NCBI GenBank assembly: GCA_017562135.1
Contig: QEYB01001664.1
Coordinates: 302,927 to 366,926 of the forward strand
DNA length: 64,000 nucleotides
Source: Dipylidium caninum
Lineage: Eukaryota > Platyhelminthes > Cestoda > Cyclophyllidea > Dipylidiidae
Direction: 5' to 3'
Part shown: positions 12,778-25,711 of the stretch, piece by piece
How the letters are laid out: the number at the start of each line of letters is the position of its first letter
Position numbering within the stretch: position 1 is the first letter of the stretch
The notes under the pieces: model-generated
Told to the model about the DNA's origin: nothing
Seen by the model: only the letters and a program-made list of their open reading frames with translations
Databases searched by the model: none
Translations under genes and position numbers: made by a program

Positions 12778-14434
12778 CAAGCCCATGTGATATCAAATTC
12801 GGACCACGAATGTAACACCTGGATGATAAGACAAAAAGCTAGCGTTTGAATACTTATTTACAAATATCACAGGTGCTCAATCAGGCGTTCAGATAAATAA
12901 AATAAAACAAAAAATAAGGGAATATAGACAAAAGAGGACAAGGAAGTTACCAAAGTGCGTTTAAAAAGGCATATGAAAGCGTTGATATACCGTTATAACT
13001 GCACGGCAAACAATGATATGGAAACAATAGAAAACAGAAAGCAATGAGCTATTAAAACTCCATGCAATTAATTACTTTCCGAGAAGAAAAGAAAAAATTG
13101 ATGGCGAATCATTGCGAGGTCGCTGGTACCTAGTAGTCGAATGCCAGATTAAGTACGGATAATTGAAAGCAGTATGCGAAAATGAAAGAATCCAAGAGGC
13201 CAAAAAGTAAAATAACACCAATTAAGGTGACGAAACTTGTTAGAGTCACTCAACTAGCACACGACTCACCTGCCTCCCCCAACAGCAAAAACACTCTCGT
13301 AAAAACGCGCTTAACAGAATGGATGCTTTTAATTTCGCAAGTTAAGGCAAGCACGTGTTTCTAGAAATTCGCGATAATCTAAGCGCAGTTTGGAACAGTC
13401 AAAAAACTTTTCGAGCTCGTAAAATAACAACGCTGATTCTTGCAATAATCAAATTTATTGATTGTATGATCTATTGCACCGGAGAGGAAATTAATTACAC
13501 ACATTTAAAGTACATAGGTCTTAAATATGAAAACGGCTTCATTTACCAACTGGTGCATTATGGGTTTTCTGAAGCGGCTCTAATTGATGCGTTTCCATTA
13601 TCACATTTAAGAGTGCTTCCCAACCGTGTACGAACGTGTCGCGTAATTTTGTGCGCAATACGATCTTTCAATGTCCACAGTTAATGGTGCGAGCCACCTA
13701 CTTAAAATCCAAAGCAAGAGTCGGAATTACAGACGCCCACTTCATCGGTAATTGGGTAACCTCGCACCAGCATTTACAAATTGCGAGCCCCCCGGAACGC
13801 ATGCATTTCGACTGCATTAAACCACTCAGGAAAAACAGCCCGTAAGGCCACTGATATTGTCGTCTTATTAATTCCCTTGTCACTTCGTCGCCTTCTCCAC
13901 CACGCCTTCCCTCATCCCGCCCCCTGCGACATGGCGGATCACGGCACATATACTCTAATAATTACATTAACCTACAACAACCTGTCGGAAAGTGTCATTA
14001 AGAAAGACCGCCATAATGAATTTCAATCTAAGTGAAATGGAGTGGGTGTCACGAAAACATCATCTAAAAACAGAACACAAACTATCAAGCAATTACTCTT
14101 TATTGTCTATTATAGAGGTCATCTCCGGCGTCTTTGTAGATGTACTTAACACAGAGGGAAGAATGCCTAAAAATGTAAATGTTCAAACGATTTGAGGTAC
14201 AAATCCGTCAGAATATATAAACTAGTTTACTACAATTCAGCTATACGCTGATAAGTTATCCGTTCTTAGAGGCATCATACGGACTTACCTTGTAAAAACC
14301 CTGTAGGCACTCCATGATCCGAAATCGGGATTAAAGGTAGAATCAAAAAATAGACAATACCTATTCGGACAAACACATAAGGATTTCCAGAAAAAATGTA
14401 ACTTTGCACAATAAGAATGGTGGTCTGTCTTGGA
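12778..14434. other. Intergenic, nothing recognised
   Basis: Between the type I glycoprotein gene and PHAX only unsupported frames are present, the longest at 13355-13684 plus (109 codons) with no motif or splice context. No repeats stand out. Confidence 0.45.
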
Positions 14435-16101
14435 CTATTCAATATGCACGCGAGGCGAAGGTAAATTTTCGATGTCCACATCTTCCTCACACTCCGAAGA
14501 TTGCTTGTGCGTATGTAATGCCGCAGACTGTCTTTCGCGCCGTCGCTCCGCTTGTCTAAGCCTAAAAAGGAAAACATCGAAGAGCACACAAGCTTGAAGA
14601 GGGCATTGAATAAAAAGGCAGACAGGGAAACGATGCGTATTCGGCCCAAATTATGTTCTTAAAAGGAATAATATTTAAAAAAATTGAATTTCCAATCAAC
14701 ACACAGATAAAGTACTTATCTGGCAAGAGCTCCCATAATGCGCCCTAAGATTGGCTAATCTTAAATAAGGCAGATGAAGAGATTCCTTGCTAATAGAACA
14801 ATTAAATTTTGTGGTTTATGAGGACGATGGCGCATACGTGTATCAGTGCAAATAGAAAACGTATACGCACCGCTTTTTGAGAAGTTTTGTTTTCGAGGTT
14901 TCCTTGAAGATTACCTTTTTCTCTTCCTTCGTAACGGAATCGCTGTGTCGGATTAGAAAGAAAAAGACACCGCCTGGAGTTCTGCGTCTGGCGCCGTCCT
15001 AATGCAAACAATAAGATAGCCGCTAGAAAGCATGCAGTAAGGACTAGAATCAAATGTGACATCTGATTCATGAAAACGCATTTTCGGGTTAGGTTCGTTT
15101 TGTACGCACGACAAGATTCAAGCTCGGTAAAAACATGTAGGGGGTGAAAAGAATGCCAACCAAACTACATAGAACTAAGTTTTGTCAAATCCAACATGTT
15201 GTGGAAAAGTGGAAGGAATAAAATGAATAAGGACGAAAACTCACGACAGTGCAAAGGCCGCCACATTTTTCAATGTCTTCAGTTAAATAGCAGAACTCAA
15301 GGGAGCGCTTCACACCAATAAGTTGCACAATGTTCCCTAGATAAAGAAATTGTCCTTGTGTAAACCGACTAGTGATCGACGAAATAAGGCATTTAATACG
15401 CGATGCTATTGGGGCACAAACTATTACAATCGCCCTATATATAACAATGAAATTTCTACGTTTGTAGGGGCTACAGGTCCACTAACAACCATAATATTTG
15501 AGTCCAAAGCTCAAAAGAACTTGTCGGAACTATACGATGTTGTCGAAATGTATAGAGAAACCTAACCAATGATGATGCGCGCCTGGACCTACTGATCAAA
15601 TCATCGCGATGTTCTTCCAATAAATTGGTAATTGCTGCAGCAACATCACTAGGAGAGCTTTCGAATGTGACACCATAGTGTGCCCGAGATAGTGTTTTGT
15701 CGTATGATCGCGGAGCCAATCGTTCACTAAGGGGCCGCTTGTGACCAGATGGAAGTACATGTTTATCACAATCTGGCGCGTGAGAGCAATCCTCAATTAT
15801 GTAGGAGTAGCTTTCTGAGCCACGATTTACAGATACGAAGTTATTCTACGACAGTTAGATAATAAAAAAGAATAATTACCGATTCGAGGACGGTAGAATG
15901 TAAAGGCCTTTCAATCGAATTCTCAAGGATCACAGATTGCCAGATAGGGTTCCTGACTTCCGCGGATTTGATATGTTGAGGAGAATTGAGTCCTAGGCGA
16001 AATATATAGCACTTACTGAACATACGTGATCTTTTAGGGGATAACTCATCATCACTTGTGGTAGCAGACGTCTCACCGCTCGAAATATCTTGCGTCCGCA
16101 T
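14435..16101 (-). CDS. PHAX: PHAX, phosphorylated adaptor for snRNA nuclear export
   Basis: Exons: 16101-16017, 15992-15880, 15845-15593, 15336-15245, 14998-14915, 14744-14716, 14561-14435; about 260 aa with continuous phases. PHAX links capped U snRNA and the cap-binding complex to the export receptor CRM1. Seen in order: an acidic stretch TTSDDELSPKRSR, NPIWQSVILEN (human NNIWGAVLQEQ-like), GSESYSYII, the conserved RNA-binding domain (YGVTFESSPSDVAAAI, NIVQLIGVKRSLEF, CGGLCTV, then RRRTPGGVFFFLI), and a basic then acidic C-terminus ending PSPRVHIE. It is shorter than human PHAX (394 aa). A TTTTCAG acceptor at 16108-16107 suggests an upstream 5' exon, so the ATG at 16101 may not be the true start. 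Intron 2 is 34 nt; intron 1 would be only 24 nt and is a multiple of three, so it could be retained. Confidence 0.88.
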
Positions 16102-17882
16102 TCCAACTGAAAATGGCAGAAGAGTTATCATCGTTGAGATATAACGTCCCGAGGAGCAAGATAAATTCGGGAACTGCGAATTACTGTAATTGTCAAGGCT
16201 TAACCTCGAATTACGCCAAAATTAGTACTGGGAGCGAAGCAAATTGTGTGTACCGCAGATAAGCGAATAGGAAAAATAAATCATTCGGTTAATCCAAACA
16301 GTTACTTGAAGAGCGTCACACACACATATATCATTTTAAAGGCACGATTCAATCAAATCCTTACTCCGACCACTACGCTCGCCGCAAAGCCGATTGATCA
16401 CCTTGAAGATGAATCAAAGGTGGTTCTGATAGTATACATTTAAACAGCATTCAACAAAAATCCGAAGTACATATGAAAGGCATCCAGACACAAATACCTA
16501 GGTTCAGAACAGTTGTGAATTTAAATTAGAATATGACTATAAAGGGGCTGAAAATCGTCGTAATTGAATTGAAGAGGCATTTTTCTAACCATCCGAAACT
16601 CTTACTGAATAAAACATTTCAACTATACCCTTAGTCGACTGTTAATTTACATCAAGAACATATTGCAGACGTGGAGCCCTACTTAACATAAATACAAGAC
16701 TGTACTGTCCTCAGTATTATATGTAACAGGTGCAAGCTTTCGAGTCGTGTTATCGACATAGAACTTCAATCTTCTTGCACCACAGAGGCCGCGCGATTCT
16801 GGTGACGAAATCAAATAACGTGCAACATTATAAAATTGTAGGAGAACTAAGCATAAACTCATAATCGACAAGCAGCGATTGATATAAACCACGCCTTTAA
16901 GGTGCCGGAATATAATTACTCATGTTTGTAACGTAACGTAAGATGCTGTTCCGTATTGATACCGTGGTCTAACTGCATTGATGGTTCTGGTTCGCCAACT
17001 CATCTGCGAAGTTTAAAGTATATTAGAATTGCACGATCATAATATACGCGGTTGGGATGTGAACAGTCTGTAGCTGTTATCCACATAAAACCATTGGCAA
17101 GCGATGCACATTCCTCACCCTTCCGGTTGGATTTCTAGCATAAATATTGAAGTCTTGTATTGCTATCTCAAGGACTGTTGTTTTTCTACATGATTTCAGC
17201 GCAACGACTAAATCCTTTTCGTTGCTAGTCCTGTAAGTCATTGTCTCCTAACACTTCTTTGCCCAATCTCTCTATCAATATTGTGCGGTTATTTGGTATT
17301 ACTATATTCGTTATTAGTGCAAATTCATTGGCCAAGGTACCATTGTCGCGACTAATAAGGTTTTACCTCAAGAAGTGTGGACAGCATTATTATCACAAAC
17401 TAAGAACTACAAATCTTGTTTAAGCATTCATGCCTGCGGCAATTAGACCTACCCAACTCCATAACTTCGACTAATATCCCTGGATGGATGCCACAACATC
17501 GAATAATTATCTCGCCATGTTGGGTATGTTGATTCAACTACCTTAAATCCTATAATTAAGAAAACAGGCTACAATACTTAAAGGGCCCAAAGAAACCAAC
17601 CAACAGTGACCTTGTTAAAAGTGTCACTTGCATGAGATCACTTGTCTTTCATGATGCCCTAATGAACTCTGAGAATACTTTCGACCCGATTATCTTAACC
17701 CAAGAGACTGATCCTCTCATCCATTCTGATATTCTCGACACAATTTATTCCACCCAGGCAAATAACAATGACGCCCTTTCTCTAAACCCGTAAATACAAC
17801 TCCCTCATCTGTGTCAAAATTAGAAAAAGCAGTAATAAGACAAATTTTTGAATGATAAGTACAAGTTACACAGTGTAAAAGG

Positions 17883-20800
17883 TTAAGTCTTCTTTTCTGA
17901 TAGTCTGCCTCGTCCTTGCCGTGTGCTTTTTCGGTCACTTTCGGGGCAAAGGATAACATAACGCTGTGGGATCCGAATCGAGGGCGCATACCCGTCCGGA
18001 TAGCTGGAGTCTTCAAAGTAAAGCGAGTACTCATCGTGTGCCTTCAAAACAATTGAGGCGACAGTCAACCGCAATATCCTTAATGAGAATCGTGAATATT
18101 TCAAATGCTAACGACACGAACGTGACCTGAGTTAGTACCTTTCAACGATAACTTGAGAGATCATATCTCTGACTTGCACACCAAAAGTCGATTATTGGAA
18201 TTCTTAAATGGGATACCGCGTTTTGGTCTGATTTTTTACACCAATTTGGGGGGAATAATGAGAATTTGTGAGGCACGTAAGCTTAAGCCAATATAATGGT
18301 TTTATAATGTTGACAAAACCCTTATATTTTAACCCCGAATCTCTATCTCAGAATTGGTGGCATTTAGTGAGCAGAATATTAAACCAGTCTTATGAAAATA
18401 AGATTCAACATGCGCTTAGGATACGAACGAGCTAGTTTAAGGTTTAGAGAAGCCGCTCACATGAGTTGGGTAAGTGTCTACGACGGCACGATAAAAACAC
18501 GTCGTTTGGGGGTAGAGGGCGAGAACCAGCTTGAAAAATTGGAAAAAAACACGTTATCTCCGAGGGGGGTTAAATAATTTAGTAGTAGAAGGCATACATA
18601 AGCTCAAAGCAAAGGATATATGGGGCTTGTAATGATCGAAATAGGGAAGCAGATTTAGAATTTCGAACTAAGCGAAAACTCAGATCTCACTGTTCCCTTG
18701 TGGTAGACCGCATCCGGATTTAATATAGGATTAGCTTTCCACTTGGGCAGTAGGATCACCTTTGAACGATCAAGTGTGTAGCGTCTAACGAAGGATGAAA
18801 TAAAAAAGACCATTAAGCGAGGAAAGAAAGTGTTGAAGGAAAAAGGGACTACCATTCTGGGCGGACCTCTAACGAAGGGCAAGATATCAACTGATGTGAG
18901 AAAGCAACTGAAGAAAATGACACTGGGTTAAGAAAGCATTACTAGGCAAAAGCATCGAGAACCGAAATGTAGGCCTTACTCTTAAGTATACCCAGAGGAT
19001 GACAGAAGCGTTGAGGGCAAACGCATAAAAAAAATTCAGAAAAATAGATGGAGTGAGGAGGAGAATTCAGTTAAGATCAGAAAGAAAAGCGGTAGCCTAG
19101 GACACATATGGTAATCAAGAATCGTGGTGCTGCAAGCAGGGACAGAGAAAACTTCAGCTGTTGACATATTCGATGGGAACATATAAACTCAGGGGTAACG
19201 AATCTTCTGCCCATCGAATGCAGTCAGAACTTTGCCAATCTCGTTTTAAGATAACGCCTTTGTTAGCAGTGAGTAAACAAGAATAAACATCAGAGGAGTG
19301 AATCTCGAATCTGAATCATGACAGAGGTAGTTGCCATTATTAATTTTATTAGTAAACTGATTGGCCCCTCACCAATAAATATTTGATGTCTCTTAAATGA
19401 TTTCGACAATAACAACCCCATAAATTCTTGTATAGTTCGTCGTAGTCCAAAATTTTGCTTCTTAAACTTAAGTAGTCTTACTAAAGCAAATCAAATCGCT
19501 ACTAATTTATTGCCCGTACATAAAGACTTCATAAACCAAATATCGGTTAACTGGTTATCTAGGCGCTCAATTCACACAACGAAAATTTGAAATGTTCGAA
19601 AAGGGCTCAGGAATGATGCATTATTTTTAGGATAGTTCTCCCCCTTTAATCATACCACTAAAAAAATCGAAAAATAATTACAAGTCAAGAACCCTCAGCA
19701 AGTCGAAATTACTAATGATAACATGCTATTTGCGTCGCCTAAGAATGTAGTGATAATAGAATCTCCATTTCCCGATAACCGCTGCGATAGGTACCTTCTA
19801 CTCATTAACTGAAATTACAAACTGAATCCATGCATCAGTATCTTATCAGTCGCTCTTACTGCATTATTTGATTCAATTTAAAAATTTATATTGTGGTATT
19901 TCAATACTAATCAACTGAATGCGTACAAACGAAACAATATTATTGCCAAAACTTTGAGCTACCTTGAAATCATAATTTTCAATCTAAAATAAGTACACTA
20001 TTTGGTTTGTCTAATTGTAAAAACACTACCTACCACAAAAGGTCAAACAAACTGAATAAATTACAAGCAAAAAGAATTGATCAACAAAAAAAGATTGGTT
20101 TTTTGCTGGTGTAAAGGCAAGATGTTTCAACCCTAAATGTACATCCGATGATGAAAAAAATTATACTTAAAAGAGATAGCAGACGCAATAACTCGGAACT
20201 GATATCGCAAACAGCAAGGAAATCATTCCATTTTGCAGGGAAAGTGAGAAAATCACGCCTTAGCGGAAATAACTGAAGCACATAATGTAAAGATGTATTA
20301 TTACACTCATTTGTTACATGCTACATGGGTTTAACCGACAGCCTAATACCCAAAACGAGCGAAACACAAATGTGTGTAAAAGAAAAAGGTTACGCATTTC
20401 CATAAGCTATGGGAGAGGATAGCAACGGAGTTAGCATTCCAGGGCCATTAGCCAAATTTAAATGCAGGAACTCACTTTGGACTGCGACAAGTCGAAATGA
20501 TTGCAGTATGGAATACAAAAAAATAAAAGAATGAAGTAAACAGCTTATAGCTACTGCGTTAAGCACAATTATTTTAAGAGGAAATTATTTTAAAATTTAA
20601 GACTCAAACAAATAATGGATTATATGGCCTACACTTTGCCTTCTTCTGCATCAACGTCTTCTACTTGGAATTGACGTTTGTCGCGATTAAAAGAAACCAC
20701 CTCAGCAAGGATCCAGCTTTCATTCGCAGCAAATTCTGCATCTGGTGATTCGAGATCAGGCACCAGGGCCGCCACGTAATCGCCAGGAGCAACCAGATTA

Positions 20801-21405
20801 GCATCCAGATTGTTGCCAGTTCCAACAGCGCCACAAAGTGGAGGCGGACTAAAGACAAGTTTACTTTGAGTAATTTAAAAGCTGTTTAAATAATCATATA
20901 TTCAGTATAAAATGAAGAAACTAACGGCTCGTCAATATTGCCTGCCCACATAGGAATGGACTTTGCACTTTCTTGTAAGAGTGTCATGAGAATACCTCGA
21001 CGCATATTTCGGGGTCCTCTAGCCATTTCTTGTGGCAATACGTTAAATAATAAACCGTAATAACGTACTTATCTTGTGCTCAAGCCCTTTTAACTCAATG
21101 ATTTTATCTTGAGCCTTATGAAGCGTTCTAAAATGGGGTAAAAAGGCTTCCGAATACCATACCCAAAAAGAGTATCTAACTCATTGAATGATTCCTGGAG
21201 CCTTTTTGTCAGACGCTTCTTCTGATCAGCAGCATGCCTTGACTTGTTAGTTTTAACTTGATCCAAATCAAGGGCCGAAATTTGTAATGAACACTTACGA
21301 TCAAGAGTCTAAATTGCTCGGCCCTGAGGAGGGATTCACGCTTACCACCGTTTCCTTGCACAGTTCAACCAATTCGTTGACCTTCTGCATTAGCTCGAGC
21401 TCCAT
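17883..21405 (-). CDS. SGF29: SGF29, tandem-Tudor H3K4me3 reader of SAGA/ATAC
   Basis: Eight exons: 21405-21346, 21242-21163, 21127-21069, 21028-20926, 20848-20633, 18784-18691, 18529-18482, 18041-17883; total 272 aa (human 293). SGF29 is a subunit of SAGA and ATAC histone acetyltransferase complexes and binds trimethylated H3K4. The N-terminal part is helical, with LTKRLQESFNEL and the conserved NMRRGILMTLLQESA segment. The tandem Tudor follows: APGDYVAALVPD, ESWILAEVVSF, VEDVDAEEGK, LPKWKANP, VLALYPQTTCFYRAV, YSLYFEDSSYPDGY, IPQRYVI. The aromatic cage tyrosine and phenylalanine residues are kept. Phases agree throughout. The acceptor chosen for the last exon makes the loop before YSLYFED shorter than in human; an alternative acceptor at 18111-18110 would instead insert an odd segment. 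Introns 2 and 3 are 35 and 40 nt, while intron 5 is 1.85 kb. Confidence 0.92.
18785..20632 (-). other. Large SGF29 intron 5
   Basis: This 1.85-kb A/T-rich interval separates the exon ending in VEDVDAEEGK from the exon starting RYTLDRSK. The donor uses the second of two overlapping GTs (GTGTAG), required to keep frame. No nested gene was recognised on either strand. Confidence 0.7.
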
Positions 21406-22498
21406 TTTTGCAAGAATTATACCTTCGGCGCTCCGACCAATCAAATAAGCGATTTTCGATGAGCCAATTATCAAGGTTCAAGGTTGAATATAATGAAGGG
21501 TTCAATTATACATTTTATGCAATGTAATCTAGTTCCCAGAAATGAGTCAAATTTGGGAAATTTATTAAACCACTAGAATTGGTATGTATATGTTATAATG
21601 GCTAGTAAATAGATAAGGCGTTTTTATAATTACATTGGGTATAGTCAGTGCCGGTTTTCCAGGGCTTTGCCCAATGCAGGCAGCTACGAACTTTCAATGT
21701 GTCCAACTTGGAGGCAATTTTCCGTGATCAGCTAGTTCTTACTGAAAGGTTATGGTATTGAATAAACGTGTTATGAAGGGCGGGACATTTGCGTACACCT
21801 GGACACGCTATTATTCGTCGCAACATAGATCGTACTGTTAATTAAAAAATCAAATCATTCAGTGAACTTAAAATACGCATCATTCAAACATTCCTTTTTT
21901 GGCACCTGAGAAAGAACTAATGCGAAACCGAAAAAGCGAAATCATCAACGGGTGTCCTATTAATGTGCAGGTGAACTAGAAGTGTTAATTTTAAATATTG
22001 CCTACTCTTTCTGAAGGAGCTAGCCAGGGGATTCAATGGTGATCTTCGCTATATGCCCCCCTCGTCGGTTCATTGCCAATTATTCCATATGAATATGGTT
22101 ATTGCCCTTATATCCTCCTAATGTTTGGTATATCGTTCAGGTTCACGGTGGTCATGAAAGTTATCACAGATCTAAATAGAGGACATATTTGCCGCTTTGC
22201 GTTTGTTTTTTGCTTCAAATGACTTGTACACATGGTGTAATTTTTTTTGTTGCCATATTGGTGTGAGCTCTTGCACACGTCGCTGCTCTCACAATGCTTG
22301 GATGTGCTGTCTGTTTCTATCATTGTTGTAGCTCTTGTCTGGCTCCTTAGTTCGGTGATTCTTCTCACTTGATTTGATCTATTCTTTGTGAAATTCTTGC
22401 AATCTTGTTTCTTATAACAGCAAGCATCAATTGCTTTTTTGCGGCACAGACATCAACCCAATTTCCTTTTTATTTACCTTTTTCTCAATCTGTTTTAG
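21406..22498. other. SGF29-TWNK head-to-head interval; missing TWNK 5' exons expected here or further upstream
   Basis: SGF29 starts leftward at 21405 and the TWNK helicase domain begins rightward at 22499. The interval should hold both promoters and at least one TWNK 5' exon. I found no peptide like the Twinkle N-terminal domain. Either those exons are too divergent to see, or they lie within the opposite-strand SGF29 locus. Confidence 0.4.
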
Positions 22499-25017
22499 AT
22501 ATTCTTGTCCGTCTCCTGAATGCATGATGAAAATAATTAAGTTTGAGGGTGATTTGCTAACAAAAACTCTAAACGAAATCATTAACGTTGTCGAACTACA
22601 AGGTACCAAATGGCGACGTTTCAAAGACTTGAACAAAATTCTTAAAGGTTTTCGCACGCACGAAATGACCGTACTCTCAGGAAAGACAGGAGTGGGCAAA
22701 ACCACTTTTGCCTGTGAGTATTCTCTCGATCTTGCTGAACAGGGTGTCCGAACCCTCTGGGGCAGTTTTGAGATGCCTCTAACGCGAATCTGTCGCACTC
22801 TTTTACATCAATTTGCTGGGTATGATACATATTTGTCTTATGGCTTGTTCATTCTCGAGTGAATCTCTTCATATGCAATCGCCGGTTCGTATTGCAGCTT
22901 GGGCTTCTGCATTTCAACAGGAAATCCCGATGTTTTTTCTTAACATGCACGGACGTCCCTCCGAGAAAGAAGTCTTTTCAGTACATATGAGCGTTCTCGT
23001 TCTCAACCACTTTTAATGGTTTCGAACGTATTGAGGAGTATCATGATTGATTAGAATTAACACTAATGTACTGACATAGGCGAAACTGTTTTTGTTATAT
23101 CAAAACAAAACAGTCTTACTTTTTCACATGCAACACAAATCACCCCTAGCGATGGAACGTAGGTTTTATATTTGTTCTTCACTCGATTTTTGGCACTAGG
23201 TCTTATTATTGTAGATATGTTTGGTTTGTTGCGACATTTTTCGAGCATTAACTTCCCCAAGGCATATAAGGACGATTGCGGTTACAAAAAAGTTTTTTAG
23301 TTCATCTAGTAGACCAATTGATATTAGCTTGTCTAGATGGCAAGCTCTCACCTCTCATCATCCGTTATTTATACACCACTGCAGGCGCTGGAGGAGAGCA
23401 TAAAACAGGACGCGGTGGAGCATGTGATCCTAGACAACCTGCAGTTTATGATGGGATGTTCATCGAGTCGGGGTATGGAGGAGAAGTTCCAGCGCCAGGA
23501 CCGTTTTGTGGAACGTCTTCGTGGCTTTGTTACTGACACTGGTGCCCATCTAACTCTTGTTGTGCATCCGCGCAAGGTGGAAGACGACCATTTGCTAAGC
23601 ATAGCTTCCCTCTATGGAGGCGGTAAAATCAGTCAGGAGGCGGACAATATTTTTCTGGTGCAGGAGGAGGTAGCCACTACTGTGCCGAGGAAATACCTTC
23701 AAGTTAGTTTTTATAGATATGCTGTTGTGCTCATGTTAGTAGTGTTTAAACTTTAGATGGGCTGTTTTAGAAGAACGGATTTCACGCACACTAATTTAAC
23801 CGACTTGTAAACTTTCTTTATTTCCAGGAAGTAATCTAATTTATAGTTATCTAACTAGTCACCGTGTTTTTATACGAAGCTTCCATATTTGGCCCTATTT
23901 TATTAGAAAAAGAGCATTCTGCACTAGTTGCTAAATTTATTGCGCCAGCTTTTCACCCTTGGTCGTATTAAGAATTCGCAGTTAACAATTTATTCACAGT
24001 CTGTTTTCTCAAGGAATTTTGGGTCGAATTTCGGGATGTTAATGTTACATCATTAAGGAATTTTTGTTCCTTTTTTGACAGTTCTACTGTACGAAGTGGA
24101 GATACGACTGCTTGGTAGAATGATGTATCCGAGACTTTTTAGCTAAAGAGAAGAGGCCTGGTTGAGCTTGAACCGGCTTGGGTTCAAATTCTGGATTGTA
24201 TTCAGAATTTTTTTAAAGGCAAAACGATCCTTTCATCATGGCGATAACGTTGATATAACTATGATATCAAAGTAATCATCCGACATTTCATTATCGCTAA
24301 CATTCGCCTTCTGCATCCTTTGATGTCTGTAGGAAATGAATTGTTAATAGGGCAAGCAACATTACACAACCTGTACTATTCGTGGCGGAGAGTTCAAGTT
24401 ATTTTAACTTAAGTGGATGTTTTCCAGCCGTTATCCCAATTCGTGAGTGTAATTCTGATTGACAGACATGTATCCTTCTCCGTGGTTATTGACCCCACGC
24501 ATGGGACGGTTGCTGCAGTTTCTACTGCCACTATTTTCATAGTGTTTAAGCAGACAGCTATTCGTCTCATTTGTTTTGCTGAACCTCTTGAAAAAGGGGG
24601 TGCGAGGATGGGGGAAAGAATAAGTGTGTTTAGTATGGGTTCACATTTCTCCCTGACATTTAATTTGCGCTTGGTCAACTGTATGGCACTTTAGGCTAGG
24701 GAGGGGGGTGTTATTACCGAAAATGATTTAAACAAGCTTTCGTGATTGTTAAATGGATGATATGGCAGGAGATTCTATGCTGTTGGTGCACCTGGACATC
24801 GACCTAGAATATGATATGCGGACATACTGTCTCATTAATAATGACACCTTAGAAAGAGTCAGAAATATTAAACACTTATTTTGTTTTTCAGATTGTCAAA
24901 AATCGCTATGATGGTACAGTGGGCAAAATGGATCTAAACTTTCATCATTCACGGATGTCTTTCAGACCCTCTTCACGACGCCTGGAAGCTGTTTCACCTT
25001 CCAAGGCTGTTGACTAA
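22499..25017 (+). CDS. TWNK: Twinkle mitochondrial DNA helicase, C-terminal RecA-like domain; N-terminal exons not found
   Basis: Exons: 22499-22819, 22860-22980, 23385-23702, 24892-25017, with phases 2-0-0 and a stop at 25015-25017. The product is the replicative hexameric helicase of mitochondrial DNA (DnaB/gp4 type). Visible motifs: linker KIIKFEGDLLTKTLNEI, RRFKDLNKILKG, Walker A GKTGVGKTTF, GVRTLWGSFEMPLTRI, MHGRPSEKEVF, Walker B region HVILDNLQFMMG, LTLVVHPRK, KISQEADN, and KYLQIVKNRYDGTVG with its basic residues near the arginine finger. Exon 1 here starts at a TTTTAG acceptor, so upstream exons for the primase-like half must exist. None was recognised in the 1.1 kb before SGF29. The C-terminal tail after the core is short and basic. 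The first intron is 40 nt. Start coordinate is partial. Confidence 0.9.
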
Positions 25018-25711
25018 CTTCACGTGTCCACAGATTGCATTCCCCTCCTTCGTCTCGCTTTTAGCCCTCCCCCCCATCCCGGGGTTGTACATATAAATGA
25101 CAACTCGTATACTATTAGCGTCATAGACACTATTTAGGCACGGTCGAGGACTTCGAACTCAATTTATTGAATGCCTGACCCTCATTATTTCTATCGAACG
25201 CAATTCCAGTTAAGATAGCAGGTAACTCCTCTTCCTAGCTACAGTAACTCTCCTTTCCGTACCACCGTCATTGAGGTTTGTTCATCGTCATCCGTGAAAC
25301 ATGCGATACTACTCGAGCACTTCTAGGATTGAATATAACTACCCAAGTTGCGACAGAGCAACAGAAAACTGGAGAAGCATTAGTGCAAATTCGTTTGGAT
25401 GTTGAACATAACACATGCGGGCAGCCCGCTTTTACGATTTGCTGGTGAAGAGGCCAACTATCAAGAATATAAAACCATAAAACGCGACTTGTGTGGTGCA
25501 TAAACGAAAGTGGCAAGAAGAGGGTTTTGCCGTTTGCTACTCTTGCCTTAGAGTGGTCGAGGTGCGCGCTTTGATTACCGAGTGGCAGCATTTTCATCAA
25601 AATTGTGAGAAAAGGCCAGAATGGGGTACGGCAGCCGTTCATACACTTAAAAATGAGACCGGAATTGTAGGGTAGAAAGAGGTGGGAAACGGGGGTGGCA
25701 GAGCGAAGGTG

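Noticed and set aside
13355..13684. 109-codon plus-strand frame between the type I glycoprotein gene and PHAX
   Set aside because: No homology, no splice signals, and length within chance expectation for this composition.
22431..22498. ATG at 22431 as the TWNK start
   Set aside because: The codons before 22499 are a pyrimidine-rich intron end (TCTGTTTTAG acceptor) and do not resemble a Twinkle N-terminus.
24141..24192. GGTTCAAATTC box resembling a tRNA B box
   Set aside because: No matching A box or cloverleaf stems at the right spacing; it lies in the large TWNK intron.
24409..24694. Complementary ~90-codon frames on both strands
   Set aside because: They lie inside the TWNK intron 23703-24891 and show no motif.
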